From AP-15 sp963733945 (lineage in GTDB: Bacteria > Pseudomonadota > Alphaproteobacteria > ATCC43930 > CGMCC-115725), in contig CAVTFD010000033.1 of NCBI GenBank assembly GCA_963733945.1, forward strand, positions 62,001-126,000: 64,000 nt of DNA, given 5' to 3'. Positions 17,809-26,643 of this stretch are shown here, one piece after another. Position 1 is the first letter of the stretch; the number at the start of each line of letters is the position of its first letter. The translations under genes were made by a program, and so were the position numbers. The notes beneath the pieces were generated by a model that was given only the letters and a program-made list of their open reading frames with translations, did not search any database and was not told the origin of the DNA.

Positions 17809-18216
17809 GATATTCTCCCATGCTATGGGCGGTGAGGCCGCACGTACGGATCCTCCGCCTAAACACTACTATCCCGCCTAACTGCCAAAGCCAGTGTGAC
17901 CGGCTTCACATTCAACCCGGCTTTTTCGGCGCGTTCTCGAGAGGCACGTTGTTACTTAACGTTGCTATCCAGTTCGCGCAAGGCGCGAAGACCGGGTGAC
18001 GGTCGGCGGCGGGTGACAGCCGAGACGCGCAATCAGTCTGCTCAAATTTGATGCATTGCTGGTCTGCGCGCTGCCTTGTTGTTGTACAACGCGCGGCTTC
18101 GCTACAGAGCGCGGCAAAAGTGGCTTTGGCATATGGGGGCGATTTGACCGAGCAATCAGCGACCGGGGAGCACGTCTGGGACGATCACGAGCGAAGCGCG
18201 CGACGCTCGGCGGCTG
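17809..18216. other. 408 bp divergent intergenic region
   Basis: Holds the upstream regions of the muramidase (minus) and the efflux pump (plus), including the CRP-type site at 17895-17910. No gene recognised. A frame from TTG 18143 (LTEQSATGEHV) looks like the N-terminus of the efflux pump separated from it by a small indel. Confidence 0.5.
17895..17910. promoter_or_regulatory. perfect CRP-type site upstream of the muramidase gene
   Basis: TGTGACCGGCTTCACA is an exact TGTGA-N6-TCACA CRP consensus, about 87-102 bp upstream of the muramidase start, the same distance class as the site before the TPR gene at 9674-9701. Confidence 0.6.
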
Positions 18217-19666
18217 GTGCTGATGGCGGTCATGATGGCGACCTTTATGGCGGCGATGGAGAGCACCATCGTCGCCACCGCGATGCCGACCATCGTCGCC
18301 GCGCTCGGCGGGTTTCGGCTGTTCAGCTGGGCGTTTGCCGCCTATCTCTTAACCCAGGCGGTGACGATTCCGATTTACGGGCGCCTTGCCGATCTCTATG
18401 GCAGAAAGCGCGTGTTTTTTGCCGGCGCCGGCTTGTTCATGGTGGCCTCGACCTTGTGCGGCCTGGCCTGGGCGATGGTGCCGCTGATCCTGTTCCGGGC
18501 CTTGCAAGGGGCCGGCGCCGGAGCCATCCAGCCGATCGCGACGACCATCATCGGCGACATTTATCGGCCGATCGAACGCGCCCGGATCCAGGGTTACATC
18601 TCGGGCGTGTTCGGCGTGGCGGCGATCATCGGCCCGATGCTCGGCGCCTTTCTGGTCCAGCACGTGACCTGGTCGCTGGTGTTCTGGATCAACCTGCCGA
18701 TCGGGGCGGTGACCTTTGTCATGTTCGGTCTGTTCCTGCACGAGCGGCAAACTCCGCGCCGCCACCGCATCGACTATCTCGGCTCGGCCTTGATGATGCT
18801 GGGCGTCGGCGCGCTGATGTTGGCGCTGGTGGAGGGCGGGAATTCGGCCGGGATGCCGACGGTCGCGGCGCTCGCTGCGGCCGGCCTCGGCGCGCTGGCG
18901 GTGTTGGCCGTGCACGAACGGGGGGTCGGCAGAGCCGATCCTGCCGCTGCGGCTATGGCGCGAGCGGGTCATCGCCATCGGCAGCTTCAGCGGGTTTACC
19001 GCCGGCGTGGTGATGATGTCGATCAACGGCTTTCTGCCGCTTTACGTGCAGGGGGCGATGGGCCGCAGCCCGACCGCGGCCGGGATGGCGCTCGGCGCCG
19101 CGTCGGTCAGCTGGACCTTTGCCAGCCTCGCCGCCGGACGGTTGATGATCCGCACCTCGTATCGGCAGGCCGCGGTGATCGGCGGCGTCTGTCTGATCGC
19201 CGGCGCCTCGGTGCTCGCCACCCTCGGTCCCGCGAGCAGCCTGCTGTGGGCCGTTTTCGGATCGTTGCTGATCGGCACCGGCATGGGTTTCTGCAATACA
19301 TCCTTTCTGGTCTCGACCCAGGCAAGCGTCGGCTATGGCGGGCGTGGAGCGGCCACCTCGTCGATAATGTTCATGCGCATCGTCGGCAACTCGGTCGGCG
19401 CGGCCGTATTCGGCGCGATCCTGAATTTCGGGGTCAGCCGCCGCATTCCGCACGCCGGCGACGCGGTCAACCGTCTGTTGCAGTCGGCAGCGCGGGAGAG
19501 CCTCGGGCCTACCGAAATCGCCCGGCTGAGCGAGGCGATCGGCGCCGGCTTGCACAACGTCTATATCGTCGCCGGGCTGGTCGCCGTGGTCAGCCTCGCA
19601 CTGGCGTTGGCTCTGCCGGCGCGGCTCAGCCCAACCCGCCCCGCAGCGAACGGACGCGCCGGGTGA
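18217..19666 (+). pseudogene. DHA2-family MFS multidrug efflux pump, one frameshift
   Basis: A 14-TM drug:H+ antiporter of EmrB/QacA type, about 480 residues. Visible: MESTIVATAMPTIVAALGG in TM1 (the DHA2 motif D1 region), GRLADLYGRKRVFFAGAGLF (motif A), ALQGAGAGAIQPIATTIIGD (motif B/C region). At 18916-18922 a run of six G shifts the frame; removing one base restores AEPILPLRLWRERVIAIGSF and then MSINGFLPLYVQGAMGRSPT through to a stop at 19664-19666. The GTG at 18217 is the first start in this frame, but the natural N-terminus may begin at TTG 18143 with another small indel. A single homopolymer shift makes sequencing error a serious alternative. Confidence 0.82.
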
Positions 19667-19732
19667 CCGCCTCCAGCCGTCATTCCGGCCACAGCGTTGT
19701 GCGCCGCCCTGGAATTACTGAGGCTGAGAGCC

Positions 19733-20020
19733 GTGGCGTTCTATGTCTATCTCCTCGCCAGCCGCCGGCATGGCACCCTCTACCTCGGGATCACCAGCGA
19801 TCTGCCGGGCCGCATACACCAGCATAAGACCAAGGCAGCATCGGGTTTCACCTCGAAATATGGCGTCGACCGTTTAGTATGGTTTGAGACCCATGGCGAT
19901 CCGACTGCTGCGATTGCCCGCGAGAAGGCGCTCAAGAAATGGCGGAGAGATTGGAAAATCCGCCTGATTGAAGAGCGGAACCCGGAATGGCGCGATCTGT
20001 TTCCGACGATCGTCAGTTGA
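19733..20020 (+). CDS. GIY-YIG domain protein (UPF0213-like)
   Basis: A 95-residue single-domain GIY-YIG nuclease-fold protein. The start VAFYVYLLASRRHGTLYLGI carries the Tyr pair (YVY...LYLGI) of the GIY-YIG motif; RIHQHK gives the conserved Arg/His, and TAAIAREKALKKWRRDWKI has the conserved Glu of the active site. These short proteins are common in alphaproteobacteria and of unknown role. GTG start at 19733, chosen because it directly precedes the motif. Flanked on both sides by copies of a dispersed repeat beginning CATTCCGG. Confidence 0.88.
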   Translation: MAFYVYLLASRRHGTLYLGITSDLPGRIHQHKTKAASGFTSKYGVDRLVWFETHGDPTAAIAREKALKKWRRDWKIRLIEERNPEWRDLFPTIVS

Positions 20021-20030
20021 CGCGACCTTT

Positions 20031-20149
20031 GGTCATTCCGGGCAGCATAGCCGGAGCCCGGAACCCATGAACACAGGCGCGTCGAAACGCGGCGCAAGTC
20101 GGTGTGCGTAGGTTCCGGGCTCGCCGCTGCGCGACGCCCCGGAATGACC
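20031..20149. repeat. dispersed inverted-repeat element (CATTCCGG family)
   Basis: The ends GGTCATTCCGG and CCGGAATGACC are exact inverted repeats 119 bp apart, with internal GAGCCCGGAACC / GGTTCCGGGCTC arms. A partial copy (GTCATTCCGGCC) lies before the GIY-YIG gene at 19678. This is a non-coding palindromic repeat of the kind scattered through alphaproteobacterial genomes. Confidence 0.75.
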
Positions 20150-20154
20150 GACGG

Positions 20155-21510
20155 CTATGCAGCTTTCGCGGCGGGTGCGCCGGAGCGGGCGGCGGCGAGG
20201 ATCATGTCGGCGCCTTTTTCGGCGATCATGATCGTCGCGGCGTTGGTGTTGCCGGACACCACGGTCGGCATGATCGAGGCGTCGATCACCCGCAATCCCT
20301 CGATGCCGTGAACCCGCAATTCGGCGTCGACGACCGCGTGCTCGGGCCCGCCCATCATGCAGGTCGAGGTCGGGTGAAAGGTCGTCCCGGCGTTCTTGCG
20401 GACGTAATCGAGCCAGTCCTCGTCGCTCTCGGTCGCCGGACCCGGCATTACCTCGCCGGTGACGTGCGCCGCCATCGCCGGGCTCTGAAACACCTTGCGG
20501 GCGATCCGCAATCCGGCGATCAGGACGTCCTTGTCCGCTTGGGTCGATAAATAATTCGGCTGGATCGCCGGCGGCATCGCCGGAAAGGGCGAGCGAATGC
20601 GCAACCATCCGCGGCTTTCCGGCCGGCACGGGATGCAGGTCGCCTGGCAGCCGGGGAAATCATGCATTTCCTTGCCCGGCTGGACAAAACTCCCGGCGAG
20701 AAACTGATACTGCACGTCGGGCGAGTCGAGCCCGGGACGGGTGCGCACGAAGAGGCCGATCGGCGCGGCCCCGGTCATCAGCGCGCCGCGGCGCATCAGC
20801 GCATACTCGAGCCCGGCGCGGGTTTGCCGCAGCCAGCTGTGCGAAACCTCGTTCAACGTGTTGGCGTTGCGCACCCGATAGACGATGCGGGTGTTGACGT
20901 GATCCTGCAGATTCTCGCCGACCCCCGGCAAATCGTGCACGACCGGGATGTCGTGCGCGCGCAGCAGTTCGCCCGGCCCGACGCCGGAGAGCTGCAACAG
21001 TTGCGGCGAATTGATCGAGCCGCCGGCCAGCAAGACCTCGCGGCGGGCGAGGACGCGGCGCACGACCCCGTCCTGGGCAAATTCGAGACCGATCGCGCGC
21101 CGGCCCTCGAACAACACCCGCTGCGCCAATGCACGGATCACGACGCGCAGATTGGGCCGTTTCAGCGCCGGATGCAGATAGGCGACCGCGGCGCTGCACC
21201 GGCGCATGTTGCGCACCGTCACCTGCAATGGTCCGACGCCATCCTGCTCGGCGCCGTTGAAATCGGCGTTGCGCTTGTAGCCCGCCTGCTCGGCGGCGGC
21301 GATAAAGGCATCGTGCAATTCGTGCTGCGTGCGCAGATCGGAGACATCGAGCGGGCCGCCGGCGCCGTGATGCGCGTCGGCGCCGCGCTCTTGATTTTCG
21401 GACCGGCGGAAATAAGGCAGCACGTCATCATACGACCAGCCGGTATTGCCGAGCTGGCGCCACAGATCGAAATCCTGCTTTTGCCCGCGGATGTAGATCA
21501 ACCCGTTGAT
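20155..21510 (-). pseudogene. GMC-family oxidoreductase lacking the FAD-binding N-terminus
   Basis: Choline-dehydrogenase-like flavoprotein. The preserved part begins at INGLIYIRGQKQDFDLWRQL, normally about residue 85-90 of these enzymes, and runs through GGPLDVSDLRTQHELHDAF, VLLAGGSINSPQLLQLSGVG, PGVGENLQDHVNTRIVYRV and the C-terminal HPTSTCMMGGPEHAVVD with the catalytic His, VIDASIMPTVVSGNTNAATI and MIAEKGADMI. Missing entirely is the dinucleotide-binding GxGxxG motif and the GGSSS stretch; upstream of about 21515 the DNA belongs to an unrelated secreted-protein gene. Without FAD binding the product cannot be a working oxidase. The first in-frame start is a TTG at 21501. Truncation by rearrangement, or a misjoined assembly. 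Confidence 0.85.
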
Positions 21511-21564
21511 CTGATGAAATCGAATTCCGCTTCCTGCTGCATCGAGTGGCCTTCTACTGTGCCG

Positions 21565-22335
21565 CTACTGTCCGGCATGGCGCAAATTGCCGACGGGATC
21601 GTATTGCCGAATTTGCAGCGATCCGAGCGCATAGGCAATATCCTGAGCTTGGACTCCTGCCAAATCCGTCCGGCAGATGCTCGCATGCATCATGTAGATG
21701 TAGCCGCCCTGCCACGGCGGCCCCGCCTTTTTTACCGCGACGCATTGATGCTGGCCGTCCGAGAATTGAACCGACTTGTCTTCGCCATCGCCGGCCAAAT
21801 TGTGCCAATTTGTGCCGCGCCGCGTTACTTGATTCATGTCCTGAAAGTCTTCCAGATCGTATCCTGGATAACCGCTGACGTAGCAATACGTCCCATGAAA
21901 CCCTATGGCCGTAAGCTTGTACGGATCGGATATCAACGTATCCGCTTCGATCGACAGGTTGCCGGCGGTGTACATCGCAACGTCGAGAGACAAGTCGCAA
22001 TTATCGCCACCCTTCGGGTTGGTGATTTGTTGTGTTAAGGCCGGGATCAGCCGATATCCCTGCAGGCATTTCCCTCCCGTGGCGCCAGCGATCCGGGTCG
22101 CGTTACACGGGACCTCGCGGAATTTATCCTCCTCGACCCGATTTCGACCGTTGTAGGGGTTCCGCGCAAAGGCATTCCCGGGTTCGCGCAGATAGGGCGG
22201 CGACACTACCGGAGCCGGCGCCGTGACGGTAACGTTCGGAAGCGTCAGTGTCGTATTCTGAGCGTCAGCGCTAACTATAACCGACAGGATCGTCGCTGCT
22301 GCGGTCACACCCGCAAGTTTCGAAATCGCCTGCAT
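21565..22335 (-). CDS. secreted protein of unknown function
   Basis: A 256-residue protein with a clear signal peptide (MQAISKLAGVTAAATILSVI...ADAQ) at the ATG 22335. The mature part is rich in aromatic residues and has several cysteines: PCNATRIAGATGGKCLQGYR, DNCDLSLDVAMYTAGNLSIE, HGTYCYVSGYPGYDLEDFQD, QHQCVAVKKAGPPWQGGYIY and HASICRTDL. The even number of Cys in an exported protein suggests disulfides. I do not recognise the family. It ends about 50 bp before the point where the truncated GMC gene begins, so one of the two breakpoints of that rearrangement lies just after its stop codon. Confidence 0.7.
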   Translation of the reverse strand: MQAISKLAGVTAAATILSVIVSADAQNTTLTLPNVTVTAPAPVVSPPYLREPGNAFARNPYNGRNRVEEDKFREVPCNATRIAGATGGKCLQGYRLIPALTQQITNPKGGDNCDLSLDVAMYTAGNLSIEADTLISDPYKLTAIGFHGTYCYVSGYPGYDLEDFQDMNQVTRRGTNWHNLAGDGEDKSVQFSDGQHQCVAVKKAGPPWQGGYIYMMHASICRTDLAGVQAQDIAYALGSLQIRQYDPVGNLRHAGQ

Positions 22336-22432
22336 GATCGGTTTCTCCGATCGCAGCCCCGCATCGCCAGTTCTCAAGGCCTCGATTTCGGTAGCGTATC
22401 CTGCTCTCGCCTTACATCAGCCGCGCCCCGGT

Positions 22433-23017
22433 TCATCCGGCGGCCAATTCCCTGCGCAAATCGGTCACCACCTGTTCGCGGGTGCGGGTCTGCCAGCGGC
22501 GCCGGCGGCCGATCGGCTCGTTCTCGATCTCCGGGACGACTTTGCAGGCGACAAAAACCGGGCCTGGCCTCGCCATTATTCCGGGCAGCTCGCGCTCGAA
22601 ATCGCCGATCTCGGTAAAGGCGAAGGCGCGCGGGTAGCCGCAGCCGCGTGCAATCATATCATAGGCGATGTTGTCGGCATTCGGCACCGGCTGGCCCCCG
22701 GTCGTCGCATAGACGCCGTTATCGATCAGGAAATGATAGAGGTTCGTCGGGGCCTGCTCGGCGACGGTGGCCAGAATGCCGAGGCTCATCAGGATGTCGC
22801 CTTCGGAATCGAACAGCATGACCTTCTTGTCAGGCCGCGCCAGCGCCAGACCGAGACCGAGACCGGCATGGCCGCCCATCGACGGGTCGCCGAGCTCCAC
22901 ATCGAGCTTATGGTTGTCGCTCAAATTGATCCAATAGCGGCCGCTGCGGCCGGGCACGAGGATCGCGTCGCCGCGGTAGGGGGCAAAGACCTTCATCATT
23001 TCGGCGGTGTGCATCAT
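22433..23017 (-). CDS. TPP-dependent decarboxylase, C-terminal-type subunit (ComE/sulfopyruvate decarboxylase beta-like)
   Basis: A 194-residue thiamine-diphosphate-binding domain (TPP_enzyme_C type). It has GDPSMGGHAGLGLGLALARP and the TPP/Mg motif starting at DSEGDILMSLGILA and ending at FLIDNGVY (GD-x~25-N). With the adjacent upstream gene (PYR-type domain) it makes the two halves of one enzyme, as in sulfopyruvate decarboxylase ComD/ComE or phosphonopyruvate decarboxylase. Substrate cannot be assigned: no coenzyme M, sulfonate or phosphonate genes adjoin. Start at 23017 (MMHTAEM), 13 bp after the partner's stop. Confidence 0.8.
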   Translation of the reverse strand: MMHTAEMMKVFAPYRGDAILVPGRSGRYWINLSDNHKLDVELGDPSMGGHAGLGLGLALARPDKKVMLFDSEGDILMSLGILATVAEQAPTNLYHFLIDNGVYATTGGQPVPNADNIAYDMIARGCGYPRAFAFTEIGDFERELPGIMARPGPVFVACKVVPEIENEPIGRRRRWQTRTREQVVTDLRRELAAG

Positions 23018-23030
23018 GGCAAGTCGCCCC

Positions 23031-23552
23031 TTACCGGTTGAAGCCGTGGTATTCGTCGCCGACCAGGATCACCACTGGCCGCTGCGTGCGATCTGCCTCT
23101 GCGAAGGCGACCGCGATCCGGTCTGAGTCGGCGTCGTTCTCGATCAGGTAGTAGTTGATGCCGAATGCCATCAGGAAGCGCTCGGTATAGACAGCCACCG
23201 TGTCCGGCGTGACGCCGTGGCGGGTCCAGCCGCGATAGCCAACCATCAACACGATCGGCACGTTGAGGCTCATCAGCCAGCCGCGGATCGAATCCCCCGA
23301 CTCCAGCATCCCAGTGTTCTGAATGAGGATCAGCGGCTTTGCCCCACCGAGCCAGAGTCCGGCGGCTATCGAGGAGGCATGACCTTCGCGGTTGACGCCG
23401 ATAAGGCGAATTGCCGGGTCGGACTTCATCAGCAGATAGAGCCAGTTGGTCTCGCTGTCCGGCAGGTACACGACGTGGGTAACGCCGTTTTTTTTCATCG
23501 CGTTGAGAACCGTTTCCGGGTTCAGCGCCGCCACCGTCGCCGCATCACTCAT
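23031..23552 (-). CDS. TPP-dependent decarboxylase, N-terminal-type subunit (ComD/sulfopyruvate decarboxylase alpha-like)
   Basis: A 173-residue PYR-type thiamine-diphosphate enzyme domain: VTHVVYLPDSETNWLYLLM, then IRLIGVNREGHASSIAAGLW with the conserved cofactor-activating Glu (REGHA), and NTGMLESGDSIRGWLMSLNV, PIVLMVGYRG. It matches ComD-like alpha subunits in length and motif order. It forms an operon with the ComE-like gene downstream. The ATG at 23552 gives MSDAATVAALNPE; the open frame extends six codons further but has no better start. Confidence 0.8.
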   Translation of the reverse strand: MSDAATVAALNPETVLNAMKKNGVTHVVYLPDSETNWLYLLMKSDPAIRLIGVNREGHASSIAAGLWLGGAKPLILIQNTGMLESGDSIRGWLMSLNVPIVLMVGYRGWTRHGVTPDTVAVYTERFLMAFGINYYLIENDADSDRIAVAFAEADRTQRPVVILVGDEYHGFNR

Positions 23553-23747
23553 CAATCGCCTCCACAGCAAGGAACCGGATCAGCATAGATCGATTTAATG
23601 GGCGCCGGGATACACAAACATGATTGCCCTCTATGCGGCGGAAGTCGGTCAGAGCGCCGGTGGCGGGGCGTAGATTGTGAAGGTGCCGGGCGGCGGATTT
23701 CGGACGCGACGTCTGCGACTATGCAGAGCGACGCGGGTGTCTATCGT

Positions 23748-24242
23748 CTAGCCACCGCCGTAGAAGATGCTTTGGGCGATCTCGGCGCGCGCGGTCCACG
23801 GGAAGATCAACCGAGCATAGAACGTGTCCCGTCCCGCCCCCATCCCTATTCCGTAAGTGGATGCCCAGCTGCGCAACAACTCGATCTCGACGAATGCCTC
23901 CTGTCCTGCAACCAAGGCAACATTGGTTGATTGATTGAAATCCCGACCGTAACTCTCAACTGTAATATGATAAACTCCGGGCTGAACATCTCGATAAAAG
24001 GCCCCGCCCAATTGCGCATAGCCGGCGTAAACGCCGTTCATCGATACTTGGGTCATGTTGAGCGTTTCGGAAGGAAGATAGACCCGATAGAACCAAAGGC
24101 GCGCCTTGCCCGCTGGGATCGGCGGTATCAAAGCCGAGCGAACCAGCGGCATTGGCGCACATCCGGTGAGTGCGGCCAAACCGATGAACACCGCGAGTAG
24201 CAGCGAGCGGCAGTTTTGGATCGGTGGGAGCCTTAGGAACAT
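23748..24242 (-). CDS. DUF2846-like lipoprotein
   Basis: A 164-residue protein with a lipoprotein signal (LLLAVFIGLAALTGCAP, lipobox LTGC). The mature domain KARLWFYRVYLPSETLNMTQ with VSMNGVYAGYAQLGGAFYRD, VQPGVYHITVESY and AGQEAFVEIELL is the DUF2846 pattern: a small beta-sandwich with PGxYxxxxES. Likely outer-membrane anchored. Role unknown. Start ATG 24242; stands alone between the TPP enzyme and the GH15 gene. Confidence 0.78.
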   Translation of the reverse strand: MFLRLPPIQNCRSLLLAVFIGLAALTGCAPMPLVRSALIPPIPAGKARLWFYRVYLPSETLNMTQVSMNGVYAGYAQLGGAFYRDVQPGVYHITVESYGRDFNQSTNVALVAGQEAFVEIELLRSWASTYGIGMGAGRDTFYARLIFPWTARAEIAQSIFYGGG

Positions 24243-24332
24243 CGTTGCGTGCGCGTCAGGAACTTGACAGTCAAGTGCGCCTGATCAATCGGCTCAGGCT
24301 CGGCCCGACCTGAAAACGGCGCATTTTGTATT

Positions 24333-26177
24333 TTATGCCGATGGACCGCGCGACCGAAGCGCGTGCCCGCGGGATTTGCCGTCGCGGGTGGAGCGCTGCG
24401 CGGCCGGGCCCTCGCTGCGGGTCAGGTTGAAAGCGGTGTTGACCAACGCGACATGCGAAAACGCCTGGGGAAAATTCCCTAGCTGGCGTTTTGCCCGCGG
24501 GTCGTATTCCTCCGCCAACAACCCGACGTCGTTACTGAGCTTTAACAGGCGCTCGAACAGCTCGCGCGCCTCGTCGATGCGGCCTTGTAGGATGTAATTG
24601 TCGGCGAGCCAAAAACTGCAGGCGAGAAACGCCCCCTCCCCCGGCGGCAGCCCGTCGACGCCTTGGCCGGTGTCATAGCGCAGCACGAACCCGTCGACGA
24701 CGAGGCGCTGTTCGATCGCCTTGACCGTGCCGATCATGCGCGGGTCGGTCGGCGGTAGAAAGCCGACCAGCGGCAACAGCAACAAGCTCGCGTCGAGCGC
24801 CTTAGACCCGTAGGCCTGGACAAAGCTTCCGAGCTCCCGGTCGAATGCTTTCGCGCAGACATCAGCGTGGATTTTGTCGCGGACCTCGCTCCAGGGCTCG
24901 GCCCAGGAGGCGGCGCCGAGCTCTTCGGTGATTTTGATCGCCCGGTCGAAAGCAACCCAGGCCATCACCTTTGAATGGGTGAAATGCTGCGGCGGCCCGC
25001 GCACCTCCCAGATCCCTTCATCGGGCTGATCCCAGATCCTGGCCAGATGCTCGAGGACGGCTTGGCCGATCGCAGGGCCGCGTCCGACCGGCGGCAGGCC
25101 GCGCAGATGAGTGTGATAGAACGCGTCGAAAACTTCGCCGTAAATGTCGAGCTGGGTCTGGTTTGCGGCGCCATTGCCGATGCGCACCGGGGATGAGTCT
25201 TCGTAGCCCGGCAGCCAGGGCACTTCCCACTCGGTCAACCTTCGCTCGCCGCCGAGCCCGTACATGATCTGGATCTGGTCGGGGCTGCCGGCGACGGCGC
25301 GAAACAGCCAGTCGCGCCATGCCCGCGCCTCGTCGGAGTACCCGGCATTCATCAATGCCAACAGGGTAAACGTGGCGTCGCGCAGCCAGCAGAAGCGGTA
25401 ATCCCAGTTGCGCGGACCGCCGATCTGCTCGGGCAACGAGGTCGTCGGCGCCGCGACGATGCCGCCGGTCGGAGCGTAAGTCAGCCCCTTCAGCAACACC
25501 AGCGATCGCTTGACGGTATCGGTCCACGGCCCGGCCGGAGTGCATTGATCCGACCACTGCCGCCAGAACGCGAGGGAATTGTGCAAGGCCCGCTCGGGGT
25601 CGACCGGCCGCGGCGGTGGCTGGTGCGACGGGCCATAGCTCAACACGAAGGGGACGGTGTCGCCGGCGCTGATCTCGAACTCGCCGACGGTCTTGAGGTC
25701 CTCGCCGCGCAACGGCACCGGCGTGCGCAGCACGACCCGCTCCGGCCCGCCGATCGCCGAAATGCCGCCCTCGGGGAGCTGCTCTACCCAAGGCACCAGC
25801 GAGCCGTATTCGAAGCGCAGGATGAATTCGACGCACATGGCGACGCGCCCACGCAGGCCCCGCACCAGACGCACCAGATCCAGCGGTCCGTGCCGTGGCC
25901 GGAAAAAGTCGATCAGCTCGACCGCGCCCTGTGCCGTCTCGAACGTCGTCGCCAGCACCAGCGAGCCGTCGAGGTAGCGACGCTCGACCTTGGCGTCCGG
26001 ATCGTTCGGCGCGATCAGCCAGCGGCCATGCTGGGGCTCACCGAGCAGCGCGGCAAAGCAGGCCGGGGAGTCGAAGCGCGGCAGGCATAGCCAGTCGATG
26101 GAACCGTTGCGCCCCACCAGCGCCGCCGTCGCGCAATCGCCGATCAGCGCGTAATCCTCGATCCGCAAATTCGCCAT
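24333..26177 (-). CDS. glycoside hydrolase family 15 protein (glucoamylase/trehalase-like)
   Basis: A 614-residue GH15 enzyme. The N-terminal beta-sandwich domain begins IEDYALIGDCATAALVGRNG-SIDWLCLPRFDSPACFAALL, the typical start of bacterial GH15 proteins. The (alpha/alpha)6 barrel has LKGLTYAPTGGIVAAPTTSL-PEQIGGPRNWDYRFCWLRDA, the substrate-binding RNWDYRYCWLRD signature, then DEGIWEVRG with the first catalytic Glu and a C-terminal EYDPRAKRQLGNFPQAFSHV with the second. It would cleave terminal glucose from alpha-glucans or trehalose. Cytoplasmic: no signal peptide. Full length, with GGGGGATAG upstream of the ATG. Confidence 0.92.
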   Translation of the reverse strand: MANLRIEDYALIGDCATAALVGRNGSIDWLCLPRFDSPACFAALLGEPQHGRWLIAPNDPDAKVERRYLDGSLVLATTFETAQGAVELIDFFRPRHGPLDLVRLVRGLRGRVAMCVEFILRFEYGSLVPWVEQLPEGGISAIGGPERVVLRTPVPLRGEDLKTVGEFEISAGDTVPFVLSYGPSHQPPPRPVDPERALHNSLAFWRQWSDQCTPAGPWTDTVKRSLVLLKGLTYAPTGGIVAAPTTSLPEQIGGPRNWDYRFCWLRDATFTLLALMNAGYSDEARAWRDWLFRAVAGSPDQIQIMYGLGGERRLTEWEVPWLPGYEDSSPVRIGNGAANQTQLDIYGEVFDAFYHTHLRGLPPVGRGPAIGQAVLEHLARIWDQPDEGIWEVRGPPQHFTHSKVMAWVAFDRAIKITEELGAASWAEPWSEVRDKIHADVCAKAFDRELGSFVQAYGSKALDASLLLLPLVGFLPPTDPRMIGTVKAIEQRLVVDGFVLRYDTGQGVDGLPPGEGAFLACSFWLADNYILQGRIDEARELFERLLKLSNDVGLLAEEYDPRAKRQLGNFPQAFSHVALVNTAFNLTRSEGPAAQRSTRDGKSRGHALRSRGPSA

Positions 26178-26643
26178 TCACCTATCCCCCAAGCGGCGCC
26201 CTTCGCACCGACAATGCTGATCCTGAAACAACGCTGCAACGCCGACGACCGTCGGGGCCGGTGAAAAGAAGCAGCCGCCCTTGGAGGAACCGCCAGCGCA
26301 GATACGACGCACAATCTCCGATCTTTGACCGGCAACTCCCTTATCCTCAACAAGAGGAGATCGGAATAGCTCACCCCGTTACCGGCGCCGATTCGCGACC
26401 CTAAGGTCTGCACCCCACCACGACCACTGGTGCTGCGGCGCGGTTTCTGTTCCCGTCGTCGTTGGATTGATCCTTCGGGATAATGGTCGGATATGATTGG
26501 CGTCAATTCAGCGTCTTAGTACGAGGCAAATTTGACCAGACTGACGCCTTACATATGGGGAGGTTGTCGAAGCAGGCGCGACACCCTACCTGCTTCGGAA
26601 AAATGACGGCCCGCGGCAAAAGACGAGCCAGGAGACCAAAGGA
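26178..26643. other. 466 bp divergent intergenic region
   Basis: Separates the GH15 gene (minus) from the MlaC/HpnM gene (plus). Both promoters should be here. No gene, hairpin or known motif recognised; the last 100 bases are lower in GC. Confidence 0.45.
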
